Source: Hyphodiscus hymeniophilus (lineage: Eukaryota > Ascomycota > Leotiomycetes > Helotiales > Hyphodiscaceae). From it: a DNA stretch of 64,000 bases. The DNA is taken from positions 1,178,001-1,242,000 of the forward strand of contig VNKQ01000012.1 in NCBI GenBank assembly GCA_016508695.1. The letters are read 5' to 3'. Shown piece by piece: positions 36,177-47,801 of this stretch (position 1 is the first letter of the stretch; each line of letters begins with the position of its first letter). The translations under genes were made by a program, and so were the position numbers. The notes beneath the pieces are model-generated. The model did no database searches. It had not been told where the DNA came from and worked only from the letters and a program-made list of their open reading frames with translations.

Positions 36177-37748
36177 ATGGCGAGTTCATCACTCTTCTCC
36201 GTGTCAGCCGCAGTGATCCTCAACCAACGGCTCATCTCCCAGCGTGGTGGTGTCATACCTCAAGCATCCCACTGTGAGAAGTCCCTCCGATTTAAGTTGT
36301 TCATCAACTCGAACCCCTCTTCGGTCCATTATGGCCTGACTCTCCAAATCTCCGCTCTCCGCGACATGTCCAAAGAGCACAACATCGACCAGATACCTGA
36401 TCACCCGGCATACATATATTTCCCTACCAGCAGCATCTCGCACTACCGCAGTTTTACGCCGAGTCAGAGCGCTATCCAACAGATACAAGTTAACGGGCTT
36501 GATATCGATCAGGAGCAGGTATCTGAAATCACTCGCACCCTCCGCATGTTTTGGGTTACAGGTGATGCCGACTTCAAAGAGTTGCGTCATTTAGTGGTTA
36601 TATGCAGTGGGGCAATGATTGACTCGAAAATGATCCCGAAATTGAGGAGTGAGAACTTGGAGTGGGAGCTGAAGCGTATCTTTGGTACGATAGAGACAGC
36701 GAACGAACTGGAACATGCTTGCCTAGAGCTTGATTGTTTGCTGCCGGCAATGAGAGGTGAAACGGATCGAGCGCTATCAGGCATGCACGATGCTGCTGTG
36801 AAGGATTCGTTAATCCGACAGGCGGCGAACCTTGCAGCGGAGATGAACCTGTCGGCCTCTATACATGAGGAAACAGGAGCGGGTGAACGCAAGGAGTCGA
36901 AGCCAAACGAGAATACTTCGAAACATAACTTCGCTTTCAAGAACAAGCCGGATCCCAACACCAACGCAGAGAGCGACGACCAAGAAAAGACAGTAGAAGG
37001 AGTGATGAGCAAGGAGAACACTTCGAAGAAGACTTTTATTCCTGCCATTATCGATGGACATTTCGTCAGCCCAAGTAAGATCTCCTCCTACCCGTACGGA
37101 AATCGCCAACCTGTCGACAAAATACAATATGTAACCCCTAGGACTTCGCCTCACAAGTACCTCCATCCCCATGCGATCGGTTCCAGAGACACAAAACAGA
37201 CCCAAGGAGTCGTGTCTGAGGAAATCAGTCCAAGCACCACGAGAATTGTCAATTCTCCAAGCTCTTCTAAGTCGTCTCTTGAGTTGCCCCGCGAATTCTT
37301 GAGCGTACCCGAAGACATGCCATCTGACAATATCGAAGCTTCAACCAAATCACTGGTGATTCTCCTTTTCCTTGTTCCGTAATGTCCAAACTAACATTCT
37401 CAGTCTGCCAAGGACGGCGAATCAAAGGTCAACGATGCGCTCATCGCATCTGATCAAGGAAACGACCATCTTCTCGAAGACACCGCTTCCAACACACGAC
37501 CGGCCCCCCAGAATCTTACCATCATCGATGCTTACAATGTACTCCGCATTGATTTCGATAGCGATCTCTTATCAGACGAGGATGTGTGGTCCAAGCATAT
37601 TAGTCTTTCACTCGACGCACTCGCTGAATGCAAAGAAAGCTACAGCAAGGCTATTCGTACAATAGCCTTTCATCGCCGAAGCTTTTACTTGATGGCGAAG
37701 TTGGCCGATCCTGACGAGGAAGAACTGATATTGAAAGAGTCGGCATAA
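36177..37748 (+). CDS. Unrecognised 507-residue protein
   Basis: Exon 1 is 36177-37355 and exon 2 is 37404-37748; the 48-nt intron is phase 0 with a CTAACATTCTCAG end. The protein begins MASSSLFSVSAAVILNQRLI. Its first 200 residues are moderately ordered, with ITRTLRMFWVTGDADF and LEWELKRIFGTIETANELE helices. Residues about 230-400 are Ser/Lys/Asn-rich and look disordered, and the C-terminal 115 residues are acidic. No membrane segment or known motif was found. The continuous frame, clean splice and kozak-like AAG-ATG start support a real gene. Function unknown. Confidence 0.65.
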
Positions 37749-38322
37749 TGCTGGTGTATGGCTTTCTGATCTCGAGGATTCTTCTATTGCAAAGCGAACT
37801 GATTGATATGTCAATTGAGGGATGCAGACTGGTTATTGAGTAGTTCATAGGTGAACCTATCAAGTAGTGTCATACAGTACAAGCACAATACCCAGACTGG
37901 ATCATTTCCATTGGTTCTAGAATGGAGCTTCTCCATACTTCGTCAAATTTGCTGTGTATCCGTGAACTTTGCTGGGCGACAACGGTCAAACACGTATTAC
38001 CTACCGAATTGAGGATTATACCCTTCATTTTCCGGGATAGCTGCACCTGGGTCTCGAGAGTTTGGATGGTACGTCTTTGCAGCATGTCAGACAGCCTTAG
38101 TACTTTTGGTGAAAGGGGGACGACAGAATGACCAGATTTAAAGGTAGATGTAATAGGAGAAACCAATGGAAGCAAGTACATAGGTAAATACACGTGATAT
38201 TGTCACGTTTTAGTACAAGATGTCCGATGTCAAGATTGCTGAGTAATCACTTAGTAATCTTCCCCTATAAGTGCTGGTGCCTGAAAAAACTCTGTATGTA
38301 CTACATCTTAATCATTACTCAT
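37749..38322. other. Intergenic, possible LTR flank
   Basis: Non-coding stretch between the 507-residue gene and the inverted repeat. The part after about 38190 may belong to a retrotransposon end, but no matching second LTR was found in the window. Confidence 0.4.
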
Positions 38323-38448
38323 TTGCGCAGGTACAGTAAGTACGAGTAAAGCGCGAGACTTCTAATCTGTTGATAATCGAATATATCACTCAATTATCAA
38401 CAGATTTATCAACAGATTAGAAGTCTCGTGCGTAACTTACCTGCGCAA
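38323..38448. repeat. Large inverted repeat (possible hairpin)
   Basis: A 23-bp segment, 38354-38376, is the exact reverse complement of 38406-38428 (starts CGAGACTTCTAATCTG). Outside it, TTGCGCAGGTA at 38323-38333 pairs with TACCTGCGCAA at 38438-38448 with small gaps between. The loop is about 29 nt and AT-rich, and the right arm carries a short duplication of TATCAACAGAT. It lies about 220 bp before a gag-like relic, so it may come from an element end. Confidence 0.85.
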
Positions 38449-38664
38449 TTGAGTATTATTCATCCAATCAATTCATTCTACGACACCTTCACTACTTAGT
38501 CCAATCCAGCAGGAATCCGTGCTGTGGAAGGATAGCTGGATCCGAGAGGGGAATTATCAACCCCGGGAGGCTAGGCGGCGAGGTGAGGGTGAGGATCAAG
38601 GATTATTCGATACGATTTAATTTCACATACCTTCATCCCATTCTTGATACCTCATATCAACGCA

Positions 38665-39735
38665 ATGGCTTCATCAATTCCCATAACGACAACTCCACAC
38701 CTTTACACCCCTACCGAACTGATAACAACCAAAGACGGTGTGATTGCTATACTCAATGGCGACAACTACGCCGAATGGGTTGCAAACTTGAGGATTAGTC
38801 TCTCATCTGCGCTTTGCATGGACATCGTACTTGGTATAGAAGTGGCACTACCTGCAAACGCATCCGTAGCTGTAAAACTGGAGTTCTAGAAGAAACTGAC
38901 AACCACGTTGCGTATCCTGGCCTCCTCGATTCCTCGAAGCCTCTACACGACAATCAACCTGCCAATGATGGCAGGAGACGCTGTAGGGGTTTGGAATGCC
39001 TGCAAGGTATATGACAAGAGTCAAAACCCCCTCTTCTGTGATACTGTGAGGGAGCAGTTTAATCGTCTTCTCTACAACCCAGAGGAAGAGACAATTCGGG
39101 AATTCGTACACAAGTTAAAGGCGTCCCAAACTCAATTGGAAACCTCCTCAGTGCCGATAACTGATGCTGCAATTCTGTCACGCCTTCTAGGCTCACTTCC
39201 TCTCGATCCCATTTGGGTTCAAGCCAAAACCCTTGTATAGCACAGGAAAGAGACTGGAAAGCGTAGTAACTACACTGCAAATTACTGAGTCCTCTATACC
39301 GAATTCCATCAAGAGGTAGAAAGGACTGCGGCTGGGCCTAGCTCCCAGAACCAACCTGCGACGACCGCTGATACTACAATTGGGAATGCGGGAAATGCGA
39401 AGGTGGAATTGACTCAGGGAGTAAAGGAACAGGCCGAAGCGCTATTCTTCCAGCCAATGCCATACCATGGAGGTGTTGGTAGTCCATTCTTTGATGGAAC
39501 GGAGTGACCAGATACTTGAAGGCGTTGGAAAGAACCTTTAAGTATCACGGGTTCACTGATATCGACGAGAAGAAGGATCGGGTCGTTGATTATGCCAGCG
39601 CACCAATTCGCAGAGAACTTGAACGTCTTCCAGAATATAAAGACAAGCATGCAACCTATCGTAGATCTAGTCCCACGAGTTCTATTCCGTCCTCGCCAAA
39701 CGTCTTTTGCACTTTATATACACACCCGAATTAGA
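38665..39735 (+). mobile_element. Degenerate LTR-retrotransposon gag fragment
   Basis: The frame from the ATG at 38665 reads ILNGDNYAEWVANLRISLSS, which is the start of a copia-type gag domain. It has a stop at 38887-38889 and then continues in the same frame (REQFNRLLYNPEEETIREF, ILSRLLGSLP) to a stop at 39238-39240. Further stops and a frame change follow. At about 39504 a second gag-like piece appears (YLKALERTFKYHGFTDID, RRELERLPEYKDK). No protease, integrase or reverse transcriptase was found, so this is an inactive truncated copy. The two pieces may come from different elements. Confidence 0.7.
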
Positions 39736-39829
39736 GAAATCTTTGATCAGTCAGATATCCTCCTCACATAACGTCCTTGGGAACAACAGTTTACCTCGCT
39801 CCGTTTCGAACTCCAACCCGTACTTCTAG

Positions 39830-41614
39830 TTACATCCTACCCATCATGGCAGCAAGGGCCAACTCCTTGACTCGGCGCATATACATCTCAATGGGGTGTT
39901 GTGCGAGATCGCCAAAGATTACGTCCCTCAGATCATCTGGTGTTACCCGTGATGCTGCAGTCCTGCCATTCTCTTTGTCGCGGAGAAGTATAACATCACC
40001 AGCGTTGTTCAGTGGAGGAGGCGGCGTAGGCCACAATGGAAGATCTTCCCACGGAACAGAAGCAACGGTCTCTCGGATCACTGACGTGCCTCGAGAGCGA
40101 CGAACGACTTTGACTTTCGGAACCGCGACAGATGAAGGTGGTGACGCAGTCATCAATTTCGCCAGAGACTTTACGTATGCAGCGTCACTGAGACGAAGAA
40201 CCGGATCCCCTTCGTTTGCAAAGGCTAGGAAAATCCCAGACCCGTGATCACGTCTCGGTAAAGGGATCAGAGAGACAGGTGGAGCACCGAAGGTCACGCA
40301 GTTGATGCCGCGAAACTGGCTTGCGAGCGTCGTCAAGTCCGAGTGGACAGAGGTCGATAGCATGTGGCTGTACAACATCGCGGCCACAGCGCCCCCTGCG
40401 GAGTGACCAGTGAACAGAAGAGAAGGCATTTGCGAGGATGCTGGATGCTCTTGCAGTTGTGCCGCAATCTGACCCACCATTGCCTTGGCGACCTGAAGGA
40501 ATCCTGCATGACATGCATTTTCCTCGTCATCTAGGAATCCAATGGGCATTACAGGTTTAGCAGCCTTGTTGACGGCCCAATCCGTGAGACTCTTACACTC
40601 AGTACCACGTACGGAGACAATGACAACTTGAGAGTCGTCGATGAGCTGCTCGTCTATAATCATGGCTTTGATGTCTTTGGACGAATTTGCTGGAGTATAT
40701 GTTCCTCGACGAGTGAGAGACTGCGAGTCATAGCAATCCAGCGATGCTTGTGCAGCACGACAGACCATAGACCATGCTGGGAGAGAAGTGCTAAATGACG
40801 GTAGTTCTGGTGGCAATCGAGAGTTTTTGAATAGGGCAGCCTTCCTAGCCAAAGAGTTTGCCTCTCGTGATGCGGCGTCTTGAGGCTCTTGTCGCCTGAC
40901 TGCATGGGTACGTGTACGCTGTTGATATTGCGATCCGCCTGGCAGGCGGGAGTTGAGAGTAACCTCGGTCTCTTCTTCAATCAGCTCCGTGCACCCATTT
41001 CCATTGTATCGATCGCGTTCCTTCAATCCACTTTCATCAAAACTGTATACTGAAGCCCCACTGGAGTAAAGGGATGAGGCACTGGAGTATATTGAAGCTG
41101 AATCATTGGAATATATCGAGGACGAGTCTCTAGAGTATAACGACGAGGCACTGGACTGAGATTCCTCGACGGTGAGATCTTCAAACGAGTCTAACGAGCC
41201 TTCTTCCCCGGTGGAGTTTGCAGAAGAGTTGCGACTGTATGTCGGTCGCACGGAAGGTTCTCGCTCTCCAGGAAGGCCGCTTGATGTTACGTGTGCTTCC
41301 TCGTTCTGCAAGTCCTTCTGAAAGTTGGAAGAGTCCGCAGGGAGTCCAGGGCTTCTCATCGGAGAATCAATAGTCACATCCTGTTGAGGAAATGACTCCG
41401 GGACCGAAGGTGATTGATCAGGTATAGGACCAGCGAGTTTCGGTTTGGACAAATCTCGTGACATGAAAGTTGGTGTTCGTATGCCAGCCCTCCAATCTGT
41501 GTTTGTCCGGGTTGGCTTCGTAGCCATGAATGGGAAAGTAGGAACGCGTGAAGGAGTAGAGTTGTCGCTCTGTGCCGCCTTGACAGGCTTGGTCGTATAA
41601 GCTCCTCTGCCCAT
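39830..41614 (-). CDS. Class 3 lipase-like protein
   Basis: Putative intracellular triacylglycerol or phospholipid lipase, 594 residues, one exon, start at the ATG 41614 (MGRGAYTTKPVK). The N-terminal half is low-complexity: Pro/Ser-rich, then a run of imperfect SIYS/SLYS repeats around residues 160-200. The catalytic domain starts near residue 270. VIVSVRGTE is the oxyanion strand, GHSAGG near residue 404 is the serine elbow, EGDPVLRLSD supplies the likely aspartate and HPIEMY the histidine. No signal peptide. The codon before 41614 continues the open frame to 41701 without ATG. The retrotransposon relic lies directly downstream. Confidence 0.85.
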   Translation of the reverse strand: MGRGAYTTKPVKAAQSDNSTPSRVPTFPFMATKPTRTNTDWRAGIRTPTFMSRDLSKPKLAGPIPDQSPSVPESFPQQDVTIDSPMRSPGLPADSSNFQKDLQNEEAHVTSSGLPGEREPSVRPTYSRNSSANSTGEEGSLDSFEDLTVEESQSSASSLYSRDSSSIYSNDSASIYSSASSLYSSGASVYSFDESGLKERDRYNGNGCTELIEEETEVTLNSRLPGGSQYQQRTRTHAVRRQEPQDAASREANSLARKAALFKNSRLPPELPSFSTSLPAWSMVCRAAQASLDCYDSQSLTRRGTYTPANSSKDIKAMIIDEQLIDDSQVVIVSVRGTECKSLTDWAVNKAAKPVMPIGFLDDEENACHAGFLQVAKAMVGQIAAQLQEHPASSQMPSLLFTGHSAGGAVAAMLYSHMLSTSVHSDLTTLASQFRGINCVTFGAPPVSLIPLPRRDHGSGIFLAFANEGDPVLRLSDAAYVKSLAKLMTASPPSSVAVPKVKVVRRSRGTSVIRETVASVPWEDLPLWPTPPPPLNNAGDVILLRDKENGRTAASRVTPDDLRDVIFGDLAQHPIEMYMRRVKELALAAMMGRM

Positions 41615-42913
41615 AATGCAGTTCGAAAGGATGGTCAGTGTGCGGACAACTGATGGGATTCTTGTCCGGAGGCTGTCAACTAGAAAATGCGCCGTTGACA
41701 ACGGAGCGAGTGCGCTTTGCTTTAATGATTATCAAGTGGATTACGGTCTGTTTTGAATCGTTTGCTTAAGTCACCATCTCATTGGCCAAGACACGCAAGA
41801 TGCAATTGCACACCCAATCCGTACAATCAGATAAAGGATGTGATTCAGCATTCCAATACTCAGTAGCGGCTCCGGCCACCGCGAGGAGGCTTGAGGCTTG
41901 AGGCTGAAGGCTGAACAATATAGGCTGGCTGAGGCGTGGCCCCCCCCTCCCCAGACAAATATGCCTTATCGGACCAATGAGAGTCGCGGTTGCGCACAGC
42001 CGCATATTGAAAGGAGAGCAAGGGGTTTAGCTCGAGAGATAGCCGAAAGCTTCTCTGTACCTCAGCCAACGACGGGTGTCCAGGCTAGTCCATACCCGAG
42101 TTAGTGGTTCCTGGATCAATAGTACATGGTACGTTCTTCTCTTCTGGGGGTTCTAGATTCGGTAAAAAAGGGGCTGCTGTTCTCTCATATTTACCCTTTC
42201 CATGCTCCAGCCAGCCACAACAGCCACAACAGCTCACCTTTCAGGAATTCAAAGAATCAAAAGCTAGACCTAGATGTGCCAACATAGCGAAGGAAACCGT
42301 CTATGCAGGAAAGTCCGTACCTCAGCCAATGACAAATCACCAGATTATACCTTTGTCTCGGTGAGCGGCTCCTCGATTGGTGCTTCATGAGTAGAATCCC
42401 AACATGGGGGGTCCAGATTCCACAGACACGGTACCTCCGTACCTACGCTTCCATTCTTCCTCTTCCGGTACTTGAGACAGCCACGCCAGCTCACTTGTGA
42501 GGATCTAGATCTCCCAAAGCGGACTTCCATAGCGAGAATAGGACCAGAAACGGCCCAGAGGAGTATTGTCAGTCGTGTAACTCTTATGATTTTAACTTTA
42601 TATTCAACCTTCTATTCTCTTTTCGTGTGAACTCTATGCAACGACTCTGGAATACTACTTGTGAACTACCTGACAAAGCAGTTACCATATCAATAACAAC
42701 ACGGAACAAACGAGTAGACCACGCTGGCGCTAGTCAGTCTAAGCCTACACTTGCCATCTGTTGTATCGGGCGTTCCGGTATTCTACAAGTCAAATAAGAG
42801 CGCCTTCGCGTCTTGACAGGCTTTGGCCTTAAGCAAAAGTCCCCCACTGTTGCTGGCTTCTTCGTCGCACTGCGCAGGTTCCCTCTTCAGTTCAATCGCA
42901 TACAACTCTTACT
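41615..42913. other. Intergenic with a diverged duplication
   Basis: About 1.3 kb. Two stretches, roughly 42050-42300 and 42300-42540, share phrases such as GTACCTCAGCCAA at their starts and CAGCCAC..CAGCTCAC nearer their ends, so an old tandem duplication is likely. No coding frame. The end is the promoter of the transporter. Confidence 0.45.
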
Positions 42914-44634
42914 ATGGACTCGAAATATCCGGCCGATATGGACCGCCAAGTGCGAGGATCAGACGATTCTGAGCAAACTTGCGACCAGATCGATGCTTTC
43001 AAATATTCGGTCAATGTCGAAGTTCAGGTTCGAGAATTGGACGATTCCAAAGACAGATGCGACGAGATCAACACTTTGATAGAAGATTGGGATGCACCTT
43101 CCAACCTGGAAAATCCAAGAAACTGGAGCGCTTGTGAGCGATTCCTATTGTCTTTATGTTTTGCATGCAGAGCTAACATATGTACAGTGAAGAAGGCCTG
43201 TCATATAATCCCGGTAGCGTTGCTTTGCCTGAGTGTCACGGCTGGCTCGTCCATGATCACACCTGGTATTTTTGCGATCGCATACAAGTTCAATGTATCT
43301 CACACTGCGGCGATACTACCTCTGTCGCTCTTCGTCCTTGGACTAGCCATCGGTCCGATGCTCGCTGCACCTATCTCGGAAACCCGCGGTCGGGGCATTG
43401 TCTACAAAGTTAGCATGCCTCTGTACATGCTTTTCATCCTCGGCGCCGGCTTCTCGAACTCTTTCGCAGGCTTGCTGGTATGCCGCACCCTAGCTGCCAT
43501 AGCTGGTGCTCCGTGTCTTGCGGTAGGAGCAGGGACCGTCGCTGATCTCTTCGAGCCAAATAAGATGGCTGGCCCCGGGGCTCTCGTAGTCATGGCACCA
43601 TTCTTGGGTCCTTGTAAGGAAGACTTCGTCACTTGCAATTTGGTACCTTCACTAATTGAGACTTACTTCCAGGCTTAGGACCAGTCATCGGAGGCTTCTC
43701 CGCAACATTTACAGAGTATCGGTGGACGCAGTGGTCTACTATTTTCCTAGCACTAGCTGCTTATATTCTCGTTCTCCCAACGCATGAAACACATCGGAAA
43801 GTCTTGCTCAAGAGGAAAGCCAAACAGATGAACCTTCCCTCCCCCGAACCAGAGCTCCCGCCGCGGGAGGCAATTAAGTTGCTGCTCACCATCACCCTGT
43901 TCCGCCCGATCCGCATGCTTATGTCGGAGCCCATCGTCCTCTTGTATTCCATCTACAACGCCTTCACTTTCAGCGTGCTGTTTGCCTTCTTCGAAGCTTA
44001 CCCATTTGTCTTCATGGGCGAGTACGGCTTCGAGATCTGGCAGTACGGCTTGACGTTCTTGGGCATCGGCGTTGGTGTGCTACTTGGGGCGGTCGGCGCG
44101 ATCCTTGTCGATCGGTTGGTGTATCAGAGAATCGTTCGGGAGGACGGGGAACGCATCAGGAATAGGGGGCCCGAACAAAGACTATACATCGGTATGGTCG
44201 GTGATCTCTGTCTCCCCATCGGGTAAGCCATTCCACCGTCCACATAGAATACAAATCTAGGCGCTTCATACTGACTGCTCTACAGACTCATCTGGTTCGC
44301 CTTAACAGCCAAGCCATCTATCCATTGGATCGTCCCTGTCCTCGCTGGTGTTCCATTTGCCTTTGGCAATGTCACCGTCTTCATCTCAGCAGCGCTATAC
44401 ATGCTAGATGTCTACGGTCCAATGAGTGGCGCATCGGCCATGGCCGCCAACGGCCTGCTGCGGTATACCATGGGAGCCAGCTTCCCGTTATTTACTGTGC
44501 AAATGTACCAAGCGTTGGGTGTCAAATGGGCTACATTGCTTTTAGCTTTTGTTTGCTTGCTCATGGTACCGATACCGTGGGTGTTCTACAAGTATGGACC
44601 AGGCATTCGGAAGAAGAGTGCCTATAGCCAGTGA
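42914..44634 (+). CDS. MFS transporter, DHA1 polyamine/multidrug type
   Basis: Plasma-membrane proton antiporter of the DHA1 family, 514 residues. Exons: 42914-43133, 43188-43613, 43673-44222, 44286-44634; total 1545 nt, phases 1, 1 and 2 match. The cytosolic N-terminus ends in NLENPRNWSA, the hallmark before segment 1 in this family. LGLAIGPMLAAPISETRGR in the loop after segment 2 and CRTLAAIAGAPCLAVGAGTV in segment 5 support it. Segment order is complete. Substrate unknown; polyamines, azoles or own metabolites are all seen in relatives. Confidence 0.88.
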
Positions 44635-45397
44635 TCTAGATAGCTCCATGAATATGATTTATTTACGCAAGCAACTGCTGAGAACATCTCAGGTGATCAA
44701 GTTGTCAGAGTATCAGGTCCCATCTCGAGCATAACATTGCCATCAAGCCTTGACTTCGTAATCGCATTTGCATGTCGGTGAGTGGAGATTCAAAACGGGC
44801 TACCGAACGGCCCTTGCCAGCGCCAAAGAGAGTGTCCATTCTCGGTAGGCTATTGACCGTATCGGAAGCTAGAATCTGGGCTCGAGATGGTGCTTTTGGA
44901 GAAGTTGTTCTTGGTGATCGTATAGTCAATATTCCACGACGGAGCCTTTCGAAGACATTCGATACCCGGTTCCTCTTGGTGTGTTCGGCTCATCCCCCCC
45001 CCCCAATCGTCAAGACTTAACAAATGACGGACTACCGCTGCATGGATGGAAGAATGCAGCGCGGAACGAACACGAATTTTTGCTTCTTGGCACGTTATGG
45101 ATCCCGATCTCGGAACTCCGTTAGCAACTCCTTCATGGGTGCTGAGCAGAAAAGAAATGGCATGACGAATCCAAAACCTCTACTCTCAAAGGTATGACCA
45201 TCCAATAATGAGAGGTCATATTGTCATTGTCATTTTAGACTTCTATGGGGTATATGCCGCTCAACAAAAAACCATGGTCCATGCCACCTGTGCAAGAAAG
45301 TGCTGATAATCCAGGTCTCTCTCTCGAAAAATGAGAAGGCAACCCCCGAGCCCGCGATTCATCAAGGGTCCTCGCTCGTGGCATGTTCCTCTTTTCG
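44635..45397. other. Convergent intergenic region
   Basis: About 760 bp between two convergent genes, with an 8-9 bp poly-C run near 44996. No gene recognised. Confidence 0.5.
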
Positions 45398-46363
45398 TCA
45401 CCTGCTGATTGTGGCTTCGGCTCCACTTGCCTTCACGACTCCATCCCCAGGATCTGTGGCAGGCATAGCCACTGGGTGTCCTCTCGCCCTCGATGTTAAC
45501 GCAATAATCTCCCTGAGCATCAGCTCCCGAGTATCTCTGGCCAGGTCATCGACGTCGGAAGGTTTCAGGTTTTTCGTTTCGATGGGTTTTAATACTATCA
45601 TTACTTGGTTAACGCCGTCCAGGTCTCAGAGAAGAGTCTTCTTACCTTTGCAGGGAATTGATCCCGATCTGAATCTCCAACTTTTCACATATAAAACATC
45701 AGAGTAGTTGGCAGCCACGACTGGTACAATAGGCACACCAGCCTGAACAGCCAAATGAAAGGCTCCCTTCTTGAAGGGGAGTAGCATAGGCTCTTTCGAG
45801 TAGCTCCTTGTACCTTCGGGAAACATATAAACACTCTGCTTCTCTGTTGTGATCTCGTGCGCGGCACCAGCCATGGCGGCTCTTGCATCATTTGAATTAC
45901 TCCTATCAATGAATACACTCTTACTCAGAGTCATGAACCATCCCAAGAGCGGCGTGCTCTTCAGCGACTTCTTCGCAGTGACTGAGCAGTATTTCGGGAA
46001 TATACACCCCAACATCAGGACATCCAGTTCAGTCTGGTGGTTGCCGATAAAGACAGCAGGGCGCGTAGTATTCAACCAGTCATTCGGATCCTCGACTGTG
46101 AATGTTATGCCCGTTCCATACCACATCGCATATTTGAAGCACCTTGCCGTAGCCCATTGCGATATTCGTCCGTAGCCGAAGATACGCAGAAGAGTCGACA
46201 CTATGACACCGTATGTGGAGGCAATGATGAGTGCAATATAGGAGGCGAGAAGACGAGCAAAGAAGCCGGCTGCGGGGATTCGTGTGGACAGCATGAAGAG
46301 GACGAGGGTGAGAGCGATGTAGGCTGCGGTGAGAATGCCGAGGTAGTTGAGGAGAGCGGACAT
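45398..46363 (-). CDS. SLC1: 1-acyl-sn-glycerol-3-phosphate acyltransferase
   Basis: ER enzyme that adds an acyl chain to lysophosphatidate to form phosphatidate in glycerolipid synthesis. 307 residues; exons on minus 46363-45646 and 45603-45398, 42-nt intron, phase 1. Two N-terminal hydrophobic segments (residues 1-65) anchor it. The catalytic block NHQTELD starts at residue 108 (His109, Asp114), and the glycerol-phosphate site FPEGTRS is at 181-187. VPIVPVVAANYSD follows. The C-terminal exon (VLKPIETKNL) completes the fold. It is divergently arranged with the PdxT gene. Confidence 0.92.
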
Positions 46364-46723
46364 GACGGATGATGGTGGTAAGCAGCGGAGGAGAGAAGTA
46401 GGTAGGAGCTGCGAGTTTATGGATTGATGTGATGGTGTCGGCCCTCGCGAGGAGGGAAGACGACGAACATATATTACGAAGTATATAGATTGTGTTTGGT
46501 TGAGGAAGTTCTGGTGGAGGTTTGTCCGGTGCCGGTAGAATTTTTGGTGTGTCCAGGTGCCTTTTGCCGAAGTTTTAGCGCTTGTTAAGGTTGTTCCGGT
46601 GACAACTTTCAGGGAATATCCGACGTCACAAGGACAATCTTTGTTAGTGGGGAAATTTTACATGTGGTTTTTAAAATATACACAAAAGACACAGAAACTA
46701 CGGTAAAAAGGATATCCCCAGAT
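46364..46723. promoter_or_regulatory. Divergent promoter region SLC1-like / PdxT-like
   Basis: A 360-bp gap between two start codons pointing away from each other (46363 minus, 46724 plus). No specific site assigned. Confidence 0.5.
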
Positions 46724-47636
46724 ATGACCGTGAACAAAGGCAAAGGGGATGTTACGGTCGGAGTCCTGGCATTGCAGGGAGCTTTCAGTGAGCATATCCA
46801 GTTGTTGAGGCAAGCTGCTGAGATTCTGGCGGACAAGCACACCACTCTCGTCAGAAGGAGGTGGACCTTCATTGAAGTCAGAACCGAGTTAGAACTCTCA
46901 TCATGTGATGCCCTCATCATTCCAGGAGGAGAGAGTACAGCAATATCGTTGGTGGCACAAAGATCAAACATGTTGGAGCCTTTGAGAGACTTCGTGAAGT
47001 GAGTCATATCGTGCAAATATGATGTTGGAAGCCTGACAATGCAATAGAGTATCGAGAAAACCAACATGGGGTACCTGTGCAGGTCTTATACTGCTTGCGG
47101 AGAGTGCAAATCGTACGAAGAAGGGAGGTCAAGAACTCATTGGTGGTCTTGATGTTCGAGTCAATCGGAATCACTTTGGTCGTCAAATTGAGAGCTTTCA
47201 AGCAAACCTGGATCTACCATTCTTATCAAAGGCAAATGGGAATGACTTTGTCGGCACGAACGAACCGTTCAAAGCTATCTTTATCCGAGCACCGATCGTG
47301 GAGAGACTTTTACCCAATGTCAATGGCGAACAGATAGAACAAGCTACCATCGAGGAGACGGTCATAGCACCATCACGATCCATGGACGAGACAGTGAGAA
47401 AGATTATCAATATTGGAGAGGTTGAAGTTATGGGAATTCTACCTGGTCGCGCTGCCGCATTGAAACATGATGGGACGAAAGAGAAACTCGACGCGGAGGC
47501 CGGAGACATCATTGCGGTTCGGCAGGCCAATGTTTTCGGAACAAGCTTTCACCCTGAGTTGACTGGAGATGCGAGGATCCATGTCTGGTGGCTTGAGCAG
47601 GTGTCTGAGGCTCTCAATCGGAGGAGGAGCCCTTGA
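46724..47636 (+). CDS. Pyridoxal 5'-phosphate synthase glutaminase subunit (PdxT/Sno)
   Basis: Class I glutamine amidotransferase that releases ammonia from glutamine for the PdxS/Snz synthase in vitamin B6 formation. 287 residues; exon 1 46724-46998 and exon 2 47048-47636, 49-nt intron, phase 2. VGVLALQGAFSEH opens the domain, PGGEST near residue 65 is the glutamine loop, WGTCAG holds the nucleophile Cys102, and SFHPEL supplies His260 and Glu262. The ATG at 46724 is used because the preceding open codons start only with GTG and lie outside the conserved region. The synthase partner is not in this window. Confidence 0.93.
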
Positions 47637-47801
47637 CGCGCCTGTAAGCTCTGCTTCGGCCACTGGGGTGCCTGCGATGGATTGAAAGCAATGAGAACTG
47701 TTGCGAAGGCAATATGTGTGCTCATTGTCTAGATTCTACTGAGTCGAAAAGTCTCGACGGAACTGCCACGCCACCTCATAGACTCCTCGTTTTTTGCCTC
47801 G

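Noticed and set aside
44990..45005. Poly-C tract
   Set aside because: Simple homopolymer in an intergenic region, no associated feature.
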